Assembly (NCBI GenBank): GCA_964020085.1
Contig: OZ026595.1
Span: 1,396,001 to 1,460,000 of the forward strand
Source of the DNA: Micromussa lordhowensis
Taxonomy: Eukaryota; Cnidaria; Anthozoa; Scleractinia; Lobophylliidae
DNA length: 64,000 bases
Direction of reading: 5' to 3'
Made by a program: the position numbers and the translations under genes. Position 1 is the stretch's first letter. Each line of letters opens with the position of its first letter. Positions 45,201-57,099 of the stretch are shown in pieces. The notes below the pieces were generated by a model. That model was given only the letters and a program-made list of their open reading frames with translations, had not been told where the DNA came from and searched no databases.

Positions 45201-47821
45201 TGATCGAAATACTGAGAAACTTCTGGCGTTAAAAAGAAGCGGGTACAACTACAAGTACTTCTTAAGACCGGTAGTTTCAAGGGCGGAGCTTGGATTACAA
45301 AAAGTCGGGAAATCGAGCCGGACAACTAAGAAAACATCTGCGACAGTTTTACCGCTCACCAAGTGTTGGGGGCCTTTAATAATTTCAAAGAAAACCGTGA
45401 CTACATCGATTGATAAAAAATATAATAACAAGTGTTCTGTGATTTTCAGTTTTTGTTCAAGGACGAACGCGTTCACAACATAAGCTGATATAATTTCCGC
45501 GGTTGAGAAAATGCTTACCCGATGGTTTAGTTAAGTTGTAAATGTACTTTAACAACTGGCAACGTTACCCTTTATCTCAAAACTGACAAGAGAAGGTGTT
45601 GATTCGATAGCCGTCACAACCAATATGACATACCCTTGACCCTGATTGAAATAAAAATTAGATAAGTCGGAGAACGCTTTGAATATTGCCTTATGTGCAA
45701 ATTAAAGTTGTATAGTTGTTCTAGTGTGGAGCAATGTGACCTTAAGAATCAAACGTTTTTGGAGCCTGTGAGACCTAATTATTGCAACTTTCTCATCAAA
45801 ACTTTTTCATGTCATATGAAACAAAACATGATTATGTCGACCTGACACAAAGGGCTCACGAACTCTTGAAATAAACACTTTTCCGTCATAGTTATATTTG
45901 TCTGTTCAAAGACTGACAAAAATACTGACTTTCAGGGAGAGACAGATACAATTATAATTCATGAATATGTGTTCTATTTTGCTAATGTCTTTCCGCTTTT
46001 GTTATCCAAAACACAACGCTTAAACCCTAATTTAAAGTGTTCCCTGATATTAATTATAGTTATTCTACAAACAACCTCTTTCAAGTCACTGACCCTTGTA
46101 TAAAGTGGCTTTTCTCGAAATGTTGTTGAAATGATAACCGTTAATATGTTTAGACTCAAAAACATATGGAAATATTGAAGATGTAAGCTGGATTATGAAA
46201 ACGAGAATTGCTTTGTTGCTACGTTTGGTTCTAATACAAACACGGGTATTGCCACCAAATATTGAAATTTGCAAGTGTCAAACAGGTTTTACTATAGCCC
46301 CAATTTTCCGCAAAGTCGGGGTGCTTCAAAAATAAAATATTTTTTGACCATCCTCTTTCTCCTGAGAGTAAGTGTGAAGAATTTTTAATTCTTGCAACGA
46401 AACGTCATTCGCGTGAATATTTTCTGTCATCTAAATAACACTATGACAGCCGAACCCGATGGCGGTTTCTAACTAGGGCATTTATTTACTGGTGTTTGCC
46501 TGCTCTGAGAATTTGTTATTTATTAATTTCACCTCAAGGCTACGCTTTGGCTTTCCGACAAAAGATGTTTGATCTTTTCCATTGTAAGCATTTCATTTAT
46601 CAGTGGACTGCCTTTGCGTCCTTTTCAAGTGGAGGCGATGTGTATTTTATGTTTATTGTCTGAAGAAGGAACGGGACTCTATTCAAAATCATTCACTGAT
46701 ATGAGACAAAATTTTGACTTTTACACTGTCTTGTTTAAAGAGCGAGTGAATATTTGTAACCTTCGAAAGAAAAGCCACTTAGCACATTGTTCACAACACC
46801 TTGTTTCCAGTACAGTATAACACTTTCATTAAACACTGTTAACGCGGTCTTGACATTGAGTTATGTCCATTTTCGAGGGCATCCGTTAGGAAAATAATTC
46901 TGTTAAAAGACCAACAGTAAAATGGCGTTGTTCTTAGCCTACAATGGACATTGAGACGACTTTGAGATTATCGGCTTTATGTAATGTAATATCTTTGAGA
47001 TTATCGGTTTTAAGGTGTTTAAAATTATCGTGCACGCTTGTTCAAAGTTCTCTCTATTGTTCAGCAGCTTTCAATCTGAGTGTTATTTTTGTGTAGCACA
47101 GCCTTAGCCGTAACAAAACGCGAGAATATAATCAACACATCAAATTAATAATTGCACAAAACGTGTCCCAAATTAAATTCCAATTATACAATTAGTTTTT
47201 GTCAAGACATTACCTGAATATTTTTCCCGCGTGTTGGTTGACTACATCATCAATAGCGCTATCTGTTCTGACTCTCTCAGTCTTCTTTAATCGCTTTTGA
47301 TGAGCGAATCAACAAGATTCTAACAGGAAAATTAATTTGAAAAGAAATTATCATCGCACAACGTTGAAAAGAAACTTGCTGAGATTTAAATGAGCCACAA
47401 GTTGAAATTTTCCGCGAACAAAATGTTTTCTTTTTCACGCTGTCGAACATTTAATTACCACTGCACGACATCAAATGATTCTCTTGTTTAAGCTCGATGT
47501 TTTCATCTGTTAAATTTTCTTCCGGTGTAACTGGTGGAGTCGCTTGGCAGTAGGTCTAAAATGAGATAACAAGAGCTTTCGTTTGTGTAATGATATATGG
47601 CAACGTGGGTTTCACAAGGAAGTTCCCCGGGGCACCGCGTGTTAATTTCATCGACGCCTTTTGGATTTATTAACGTGTTTTAAAATGTTCGCAGTTATTG
47701 AAGGTCATTGAAAAGTTGAATCCTTCCGTGATTCGTAACTTAACATTTATCTTAACGGACTATAAGCGTTGTTTTGATTAAAGCGAGCAAAACTTTAGAA
47801 GCGGATCTGAACACAATTGTT
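42232..47821. other. 3' flank of PRIMPOL, unit A
   Basis: Starts with the PRIMPOL 3' UTR (aataaa at 42990-42995). The rest shows no recognisable gene. It is almost base-for-base identical to 57415-62423. A 53-codon open segment on the minus strand (43769-43608) has protein-like composition (YMPTEYWFPNPDNLNNILPP) but no identifiable family. Confidence 0.55.
42990..42995 (+). terminator. PRIMPOL polyadenylation signal candidate
   Basis: aataaa about 760 bp after the PRIMPOL stop codon; the same site is present in unit B at 57577-57582. Confidence 0.4.
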
Positions 47822-48004
47822 CACCTCCACAATTTTTTTTCGTTAAATTTGTGGAATATTTTGTTGGGTGGCCTTGGTTGGAGTAGTTGCACTGTAATTT
47901 AATTCAATAGCCTGGAAGCACAAAAATAAACGTATTTTGTAATAAAAGTTGTACAGTTCATTACATTATGAACGTGATGTCCAAGGTGGGGGCAGATATA
48001 GTGA
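47822..48004. other. Spacer between duplication units
   Basis: About 180 bp with no match to either unit edge that I can see. It contains aataaac and aataaaa motifs near 47925-47946 but no exon. It must hold the junction formed by the duplication. Confidence 0.5.
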
Positions 48005-48075
48005 GAACTATTACTAGTCATTATGATACAGCACAGTTTGCCTGCATATGTGATCAATCAATAGACGGATTCGGG

Positions 48076-48268
48076 TAACACGTTTACATCCTTGCCGCCA
48101 CCCAATTCAAGCCATGTGACAATTTATTTGGGAGGTTACAATTACTGTGAAATTTGCCATGCCCAACTGATTTCAAGGAGTATGTACAAACAGTTCTAAC
48201 AGTTGTTACGTCCCAAATGAATCATCACATGGTCTGGATTGGGTGGCAACAAGGATGTAAACACGTTA
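48076..48268. mobile_element. MITE at the 5' edge of unit B
   Basis: Copy of 34331-34523, with better-preserved ends: taacacgtttacatccttgc and aaggatgtaaacacgtta. It begins about 70 bp after the unit boundary. Confidence 0.8.
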
Positions 48269-49982
48269 GCGGAGTCTGTTTATTGGGTCTGAAAATGGTT
48301 ATCATGGAAAATAATGTATTTTGGTCTGGTCAGCATTAGGAGAGCTGGTAAGCACTCCCCTACAAAAAATTCAGTTGGAATATCTCACTGCACTTGACAG
48401 GTAAATTGTGTTGCACTATAATTTTAGTTACACTTAAGCACACCTGTAATTATATGTTACTTTTGATTATTTCAAAATCTTGGTCACCCTGTTCTTTTAC
48501 ATGTGCACTGTGACCATTGTGTTCCAATGACACCCAAACCACTTAAAATTCTGTTATTTTCTTTTTGTAGTATGTTTGTCATCATCTGAAGGATATGTAC
48601 GACTTAAACTGTGGCAGAAAGTGTATTATTGATTTGGATTCAAGGTTAGTTACACACACATATCGTAAACTATTGCTAAATTATCTTCTAAATGATAACT
48701 TTTTCCAATTAATGCACCCTAAGTGATTTGAGTGCTCTAACGGTTTAGTGCAGGGCCTTAAATCCAGCATCTTTCTGGATTTCTAACAGTCTGCTATTAT
48801 GATTTTAGCACACCTGCCAAGTTTTCAAGACATCTTATCTTCCACTTGCCTGGTGCTGTTTTTAAGGATAACATCCATGCTGGTAAGATGAGCACGGTGC
48901 TACTGATACTGCTGTTAATTTTTTTTTCACTAGAACACAAAGAATATTTTAGTATGTTTGGAGACATGTATGTTGCTTACCAGTAATATGCTTATGCATT
49001 AGTAAAGCCAGCTTTAAAGTTCCCAGAAAGGTAGTACAGTTGCCCATATATTGTACACAGGGCAACCTCCGGAAGTAAACACAAGCAACCAGTATTTTAA
49101 TGGACACATCAAGAGAAATTGTTCACTTTCAAATGGTCTCTGTAGCTGTGTTGAAAGCAGTGTTCATATTGAAGTATTTCTTAAAACATTGTTTCACCTC
49201 CCAGGAAACTTTGTGCGACACATTTGCACATTACTGGAAAGGAAGCTTGGCTTTGGATCTCAAATGCCAAATAACATGGATAGGTCAACACATCTAGATT
49301 GTGATGCTGATAATCCTCATCCAGCATTCCAGGGTGAGCTGTTGACAGAAAATGTACATATCGATGAAGGTAAAAGCACAGGAGAGAAAGAAGATGAAAG
49401 GTTTGCTTCAGGTATAGTCTGTTAGTGAAGTATTGAATTTGGTTTTACATGTACTTCTAATTGGATGACAGTGACAATTTTTTTTAAGCCAATCACTTAG
49501 CATACATGTATCAATGCACAACCAAAGCAATTGCGCATTACTTTCAACACTCAGGCAAAAATCCCTCTACAGCAATAAAATCAGGTGTACGGAAAACGCA
49601 TGTTTCCTGAAGACATTTTAATTTTTCTAGTTAGCCTCCAAGAATTGCGAGAGCTTATCATCAAGGATGGAAAAGGTGGTCTTGGGACATTCTGTGACCA
49701 AGGTGTGTTACAAGTGAATGATTGTATGTACATACAGAACATGTAGAACCAAGGTCGTGATGGAAAATGGTAGCATCTGTTGTTTTTAAATTTGATTATT
49801 ACAGTGACTAATATTTAGTTTTAACCTACAGGTGTTTATACCAAGAATAGAAACTTCCGAATTTTCAAATCAACAAAGATTGGGAAAAATTCCCATCTTC
49901 TAGTATCCAGCCAGAACACCTTCAAGGTAAATGCCAGATCTGAATGTGGATCAGTAATCCATGCTAAGGCGTTATATTACTT

Positions 49983-50057
49983 TTTATTAAAAACTGGGTC
50001 ATTGTATAATGCAATTCAAGGAATTTGATTGGCTTAGTGGCCATGGTATATGAGCCA

Positions 50058-50091
<34 letters not shown>

Positions 50092-50215
50092 GAGACTTTT
50101 CATTGGCTTAGCCATCATGGTATATGAGCCATTATACCATGATCTACAAAAATGGCGTGCGTATGCGTGATTTTTTGGGCTTTTTTGTTTTCATTGTAGT
50201 CTAGTTCTTTATTTT

Positions 50216-50273
<58 letters not shown>

Positions 50274-50282
50274 TATAGCCAA

Positions 50283-50314
<32 letters not shown>

Positions 50315-50596
50315 TTAATTATACCGTGCCCTACAAATATGGTAAGTGTATGCGTCAGCACAACAGCTGAAATTCTGAAACGTTTTTCCACTGAGAGAAA
50401 CAATGGCGGTCCAAGAGAGGATTTTGCGAAATAAAACGTGGCAAGATTTTACCGAAAATTGGTGGTTGTTTTTAATAAAACAATGATTCCACTCGTGCTT
50501 GTTGGATATGAGATGATTATAGCCAACTTGCGGCTACGCGCCACGTTGGCTATCTATCATCTCATATCCAATGTGTGCTCGTGGAATAATTGTTAA
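49983..50596. mobile_element. Nested non-autonomous elements in intron 11 of unit B
   Basis: Equivalent to 36815-37151, but a second, slightly different copy of the same family (about 50055-50325) sits inside it, with its own left part (ctggatcattggataatgca) and palindromic right part. Unit A lacks the inner copy. Confidence 0.65.
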
Positions 50597-52262
50597 ACAG
50601 AGCACTCTGCACTCACTGCATGCCTATAATGTTCTGTTGGTAGTTACTATCTAGTTTCATAGGTCTGCAATGCGTGCCAAGTGCACCGACCACGTAACTC
50701 TTCACCTCATTGCACTTTCTGCATATTTACATTAATTAGTAGGGCTATAAGTGCCAGATAAATTTATAATCTAGTACCATAGGCCAGCAGAGTGTACAAA
50801 GGGCCACATAAATGACTTTATAAGCAGCAGTTTACCTGAACTAAAGTGATTTAAATTGTATGAGCATAGATATTTAAGCAGTTGCTTTCTAGTAAGTGGT
50901 AAGGAAAACGTACTTAGCCACCTTTAGATATATGAGAGTTTAAACCTTCCTCAAAAGATGTTGAAACATCTGAATTTATTTGTAGAATTTATAGTGCATT
51001 TTTAATGAATAAGTTCTTGTTGTTTTGGGTTACTTTCCCTGGGATAAAAGTTGAAAATGATTGATATCTTTTCCTAAGAATTTATTTAACTGTTGTTTCA
51101 GCCAAGTTTAAAGGACAGGAAAGGGAGTTTTTCAAAAGATCCTGAATACTTGTTATTCCTAGATTCACTGGTTTCCAATGTTAGGTGAGAGCACATCCAT
51201 GCATGCATCTGAGCCGTCGATTGAATCTGCCACTGAAGCTCAAAGAAATTTGTTTTTATGGCAATCAATGTTGTGGTAAATTGCCTTGACTGCCTTTTTA
51301 TCCTCACCTTTTGATGTTAATTGTCATCAAAAATCAAGGCTACTGTCCAGACCAAGTTTCGCATACTCATGTAAGAAAGACGTTAATTAAAGTAAATTGC
51401 AGAAGTCGCAATGTCATCCAATGCCTGTACTAAAACTGTAGTACAGGCTGGACTGTATGATTTCAGAAATTAATTGGAAGTATGTGGCAGATTGACGAAG
51501 AAATTAAGAATTGTTGTGATACTGGTACATTGTATATATTGGGAATTGTATATAATGTACTGTGCAGGGCAATGGACACAATTCTAGTTCAAAAAATGTA
51601 TGTTAAGAAAAATCTTTCTAATGCAAACAGCATGCAAGTTGGAGGAAAGGATGTGAAAGTGTTAACATTTGACAGCTGTGTTAAATCATCCAAGAGATCC
51701 TACCAGAAGGAATCACATTGTTCAGGTATATTATTTTGTAGGCATATGTATATTACTGGAAGTTAGAATCTATGAAATATTTTTGTTGGCTTGTGATTTA
51801 TTGAACTATGTTATGTGAGTGGTGCATCCCAGGAATATTAATATTTTATTAATATATAATTATGTCGCAACATTTTGGTGATGAAGCCCCAAGTTTAAAT
51901 ACCTCCGTTTGGTTAAGTTTTGAACCCAACTAGTGCGAACGTGGTAGGGGTTGTACCAGCTGTTTCTTCGTTTATTGGCAGATTCGTGACTTATACCTTT
52001 GCATAAAAACTTTGCAGAGAGATCTTCCTGAAAAGTGACCCCCAAGTAAAGTGAAACGGTTATAACCACTCTGCCAAATGTTATTGGGTTTCACCGGAGG
52101 AAACGCGGGAAAATTCGCTGTGCATATCAGCTTTGCCTTTTGGGGTGATGCTGACGTCACTAAACCCTGGTGTTTTCCTTTGAGCGCAGATCACTAAAGC
52201 TCTCGCCTGAGCAGCGCACGGGTCATCGTAAAACTATAGGGAGCCACCTTCAGTAAATATAA

Positions 52263-52702
52263 CTGTGGCTGCCCAAAAGACGCGACATATAAATCTCCAG
52301 CAATCGATATTGATTTGTAACGCACATTTAATGGCGATTAACAAGGTGGCTCTTTGTGTGGTTAAAACTGAAATAAACACGAACAGAACAAACATAAACA
52401 AAGCGAAAATAGCGCAAAACAAAACTCGTGAAAGTAGAAAACTTTCATTTGTAATATGATGCTGGCTACAAAAAGGCTGAGATGACATCAACTGCACTAA
52501 AATGCTTCGATTATTACTGCCCCTTGATCCGCGCTGCGAGAACTAAAACAATCCAAAAATGCGCTACTGACAAGCTATTTTGAATAAATTAAACAACACC
52601 ACATTCCAACACGCTGCACGATACAAAACTAAATATACACGGTACACGCTAATTGAACGAACACACATTGACACCGTTTTGAGGCGTTGCGATCTTACAA
52701 TA
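52263..52702. other. Segment present in unit B only (intron 13)
   Basis: About 440 bp between agtaaatataac and aacgtttcgt that are not found at the matching site of unit A (39210). It starts tgtggctgcccaaaag and ends cgatcttacaat. It has no recognised coding sequence or clear terminal inverted repeats. Confidence 0.6.
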
Positions 52703-55700
52703 ACGTTTCGTTTGATAAGATGACTGTGTAATGTTATTACTCTTGGCTAAAAGTGAGGAATTGTTGTTTTCAGCCGGCCCGCCGTCTTTTCAGAGTGGCT
52801 ATGAACACTCGCCATATCCTAAGATTGACAATTTTATATCACAAGTCATTAACAGAGGTGGAGTACAGGGTGAGATCAGAAGATGGGTGTTCTTTCCACA
52901 AGGTATTTACTAGCTTAGTCAGGCAACGATACACATACTCTCGTAAAAAGTCGTTAGGCTTCATTTCAGTGGCACGAAAACCTCAAGTTTTGGTATCGGG
53001 GTAGTTTTTAATAACAGGAAAAGAAGGCTATAAGAAAAACTTTTAAATTAAGTTTGAGAGGACATAAAACGTACAGAAAGACGACATCACACATAAACTT
53101 TACACACTACGCTGGAGAAATTTGATAACGCAGCTTTATTTGTTCAGTTAGGCCTACCGTCCACACTAATCCGTCACGAAAAAAAAAACCAGCTTTTTGA
53201 AAACGCTCTTCAAACCCGAGGAATTTGAAAACTATGGTGGTTGTATATAATTCCATTGAGAGAACTTTAAATAATCCCCCTTGTCAATTGACAGGAAAAT
53301 TGCTGACTTTCGACATCCTCAAGAACCGATGGTGTGAGAACATTGGGAGACCACACAAGAGCAACAATATAATGTACGAATACTCACGAGTTTGTCACTT
53401 TGTCCTTAGATTTGTTGCTTTAACCTTGTGACTTAGTGAAGCTCTTTTTGCAGAACTTTGAGTTGTGGTTACACAGAACGCGAAATAGTCGAGAGGGCGC
53501 TACCAGAGTCAGCTATCTTCCATAGAAACCGAGAGTGAATAATCTTTTTGTTGAAGTGTTTATCTACTAGTTGTACAAAACTTTATCTAGATCTTCTTCA
53601 CACACGCTACAAAGACGCAATGAAACGGCCGCCAACCTCACACTTCTAGGCTACTCATTATCTACAACAGGATAGATTGTGAGTGAGCGTAGCCAATAAG
53701 AGAACGGCATTTGTGTTAGAACTTAAGCAGATTTATACTAAATGACGATAGATATACCATGGTAAAGGCGTGATGTTCAACGACTATTGTTATAAGGACG
53801 TACGTTCAACCAGCTATATTGTAAAACCAATTATTTTTGTACGATTACCATTGCTAAAACGAGTAAATCATCCATAAGTTGAAGGATTTGTATTTATCTT
53901 TTCAGGATAGTGGCGGATTTGAGGCTGGGTGTATATTATCAGAAGTGTCACGATCCTGACTGTAGAAACATTGATTACCGTTCTCCTGGTGGGTTAACAA
54001 GAACCCAGCAGATTAAATACTTCAATAAATAAGACAATAATAAAGGATTAATTTATAGACACTCTTCAACCTAGATCATATTTTAATTTGGGATCTCACA
54101 GTAGTTTTAGAGCAAGAAGAGAACCGATAACAAACGAAACATTTCATAGAATAAAAGCTCGTTTAAATTGTTTTCTTTTTTCAACTCAACTCCAAGCGAT
54201 CTTACACCAACCTTGCACCAACATTGCCTAAACCGTGTGCTAACCATGGCCCGTGCAGTTTACACCAACCCTTTTCCACCTGTGGACCAACCATACACCA
54301 ATCTTGCACCAAACGTGCACAAGGCTGTAATTACAGTAGGCCAATGTTCTAATTGTGGAGAATTGTAACATATTTTGAAATAAGAATTTTAAAAGGTAAG
54401 CTTTCGGCTTCAAGTCTAAAGACATTACATGTTAGTTTTCAAAGGTTTTAGAGTGAAAGCAGAAAGCTCACTTTTTAAAATTCTTAACCAGACAAAGTCT
54501 TTATTCAAGATGATTTATAATCTTGGTCACTCCTCCATTTTTAACATTTGAGCTGTCATCTAATTAGTTAATTAACTATAAATTGCAAAATCTTTGAACA
54601 GAGCGATTTTCGATTGAGTGTCGAAAGTGATCAGACAATTACTTAAGTATTACTGCGGTTTGAGATGAACTGGTTTGGTTTTGGTTTTACAACACTCAAT
54701 GAAAACCGCTCTAAACTCCAATACAAACATTTTCTGTTAATTTCATTTTTCCAGACAAGCCCATTCCGGAAGATATTAATCCATTGTCGAGTGCCCAGGT
54801 AATTTAACGACAGAAGTCATTCAATGTGATGAAGTTTTCCCTGATGTATGATAATACAACAACAGAACAGTTGATGTCGATGTCGATAAGACACTTTACT
54901 CTAACATCCGGGGGGAGTAGAAATACTCCTGAGTCGCTTCATGCCACGGAAACCGGGATAAGCTCCGGCCTGATGAGCCACTAGGCTCGTATGCAGACTT
55001 TATCCTCCTTCATCTCAGTAAACGGGTTGTCTAGAACTTTAAGTTCCACCATGTACTGATTCAAAAACTGACAAGCATAACACATCATTCCCAATTTTTG
55101 GTTTCAGTTGGCGTCAGATGATTGGGATGATGAAGAGCTTTGCAATCTTGCAGCTGAGCTTGAGGATCGGGAATGTAATCACAGGAGCAGTGATTCATCT
55201 AACTATGAAATGCAAGAGATTGTAAATACGAATGGAAAATATACTGCAAGAGGAAACCGAGGAACCTCACAGTGGGACTTTGATTTGGACGATGATGATG
55301 CTCAACATGTCAGTAATGTTAATGAAGGTACAGGTACACAGAAACAGGACAAAAGGACGCCACCAGAGGGTCGACCGGAGCCATTCGAAAATGGCAACAA
55401 AGAACCTACACTGAATGGGGCACAACGCACTGCGGCAACGAACTTATGTAATCATGTTATTGGCAATTTGGCAAGTTCTCTCAGAGGGCAGGATGGATTA
55501 AAACCTTGCAAGAGTTGCGGGCGGCTCCTACTTGAAAAATGTCGCAGCTGTGAGAACAGCGAGCTGGCGGTTGCATCAGATGAAGACGTCTGCGACTGGT
55601 TGGAGGAGGATACTATTAGTGATCTAGAGTTGTCCATTGTTGCAGAAGAAGTTGAAAGTGTAGCTTACCAATAAGCCTTCAATTGTAGATAAACTTTTGT

Positions 55701-55710
55701 TTAACCCTAA

Positions 55711-56693
55711 AGCCCTGGTCAAACGGCGCTTGATAGTCGATGATAGTTGACGATAGTCGATGATAGTTTAAGTGCGCGCTTCCGTTTGACCACCAACTAT
55801 CATCGACCATCATCAATTGGTAAATTCTAAATTTCTAGCTTTTTGATTGGCTAAAAAACTCAGACTATGAGCCAATAGTCGGAGTTTTACGTCATATGGA
55901 AAATAGTGCGCCAAGTTTAAAAATTTTCCGTGCGAAGTTTTCAACTTCAGCCTTCTATAATGGCCGAAATAGAAAATCGGCGGCAGAACCCGGTTTGAGA
56001 ATTTACTAAAACAATTATTCCATTCGCCCTTGTTGGATATGAAGTGATTATAACCAACTCGCGCTACGCGCTCGTTGGTTATTTTATCACTTCATATCCA
56101 ACTCGGGCTCATGGAATAATTGTTATCTATCATCATTTTGAGCTTGTTCAAATTCATCATGATAGTCCATGATAGTTTTTCCCGTTTGACCACGCGTATG
56201 ATAGTTAATGAAAGTTTTTCGGTCGGCTGTGTTCCCCGAAAATCGGCGGGCTCGTTTTAAATGGCCGCCAAAAGTTCCTCACGAGGCTAAGCTGCAGCTT
56301 CAGAAATTCGTGTTTATATTCAAGATGATAATCACGACAAAGAAAATATTGAAGACCAAGATAACATAGAGAAGAGATCTTCGGAAGAAAGCGTCAACTC
56401 GCAAGAGTTAGAAGAGACACCGCAAATGGGAAGCGTATCACGTTGATCGGGTAAAAAGGGCAATGCGGCGAGATGAGTGATGACGTGATCTTACGTCTAA
56501 TAGACAAATATGAGGTCTGGCCCTGCCTTTGGCCTGGAACTAGCTGCTCGCGTGACTTTGCTCGCGCGACCGCCGGTGAACTATCGCCAGCTCTCTGGAA
56601 CTTCTTTGGCCGTTTGACCATGTGAATGATAGTTGATGATAGTTAGGAGAGAATCAACTATCATCGACTATCATGCGCCGTTTGACCAGGGCT
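55711..56693. mobile_element. 983-bp MITE with TAA target duplication, unit B only
   Basis: Ends agccctggtcaaacggcgc and gcgccgtttgaccagggct are perfect inverted repeats, flanked by TAA on both sides. Subterminal tracts repeat atgatagttga-like units many times. Unit A has the empty site near 42265. A TAA target duplication suggests the PIF/Harbinger group. It contains a further palindrome at 56012-56126. Confidence 0.88.
56012..56126. repeat. Palindrome nested in the 983-bp MITE
   Basis: caattattccattcgccctt and its inverted partner (gggctcatggaataattg), with inner arms ggatatgaagtgattataac / ttatcacttcatatcc. Related to the right-hand palindrome of the element family at 7250, 36815 and 49983. 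Confidence 0.75.
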
Positions 56694-56947
56694 TAAGTGT
56701 TTTGGTTCTTGTTTAAAAACGGAATGTGGTCAATGTTGCCCTTTTCGGGCATTTTGTTTTCGACAAAGAGTTTTAAGGTTTCTTCAGGTGTCAACGCTCC
56801 ACTTCTATTATGGTACCCCAAGTTATAGCACTAGATGTCGGATACATACCACGGTACAAAATAATAGTTTTTTAGCATGTAAATCAAATTATTTTTTAAG
56901 TCACATTGAAGCTGGCAGTTTATTTTCAATGATTTGCCAAAGATTAA

Positions 56948-57099
56948 AGCCTGGTTCACACTTGTGCGATAAGCATAACACAAGCGACATAAGCACAAGC
57001 ATAAGCACAAGAAAAAAGGAACATGTTTCTTTTTCCTTGTGCTTATGCTTGTGCTTATGTCGCTTGTGTTATGCTTATCGCACAAGTGTGAACCAGGCT
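56948..57099. mobile_element. 152-bp palindromic MITE with TAA target duplication, unit B only
   Basis: Arms of about 70 bp are almost perfectly inverted (agcctggttcacacttgtgc at the left, gcacaagtgtgaaccaggct at the right) around a small loop near 57024. TAA flanks it on both sides (56945-56947, 57100-57102). Unit A keeps the empty site (agattaagcaaag near 42523). Confidence 0.92.

Larger units (their letters stand above)
34260..47821 (+). repeat. Segmental duplication, unit A
   Basis: First unit of a direct tandem duplication. It starts in PRIMPOL intron 6 (cattatgatgcagcacagtt near 34272, with weak similarity a little further left), runs through exons 7-18 and ends at gcggatctgaacacaat. 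About 5.6 kb of 3' flank is included. The partner is 48005-62423. Confidence 0.92.
48571..55674 (+). pseudogene. Truncated PRIMPOL paralogue (exons 7-18 only)
   Basis: Exons equivalent to PRIMPOL 7-18: 48571-48644, 48809-48882, 49205-49411, 49631-49702, 49832-49926, 51102-51184, 51631-51725, 52774-52902, 53295-53373, 53906-53988, 54755-54798, 55108-55674. Every splice site and the frame are intact (534 codons with stop), and the one length change in coding sequence is an in-frame loss of eight codons in the last exon. Missing: exons 1-6, including the DxE catalytic pair and any start. The third catalytic aspartate (CDQGVY), the zinc finger (C, H, C, C) and both acidic C-terminal patches remain. 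No promoter or first exon was found in the spacer. It may be a fragment, a truncated gene, or a set of alternative 3' exons for PRIMPOL. Confidence 0.85.

Noticed and set aside
45249..45476. 75-codon minus-strand frame, identical at 59836-60063
   Set aside because: Same reason: identity follows from the duplication, and no family match is apparent.
47968..48078. Possible new first exon for the truncated PRIMPOL (ATG at 47968)
   Set aside because: The frame ends at a stop after 36 codons, and the only donor-like site (near 48074) would leave phase 2, which does not fit the phase-0 start of exon 7 in unit B.
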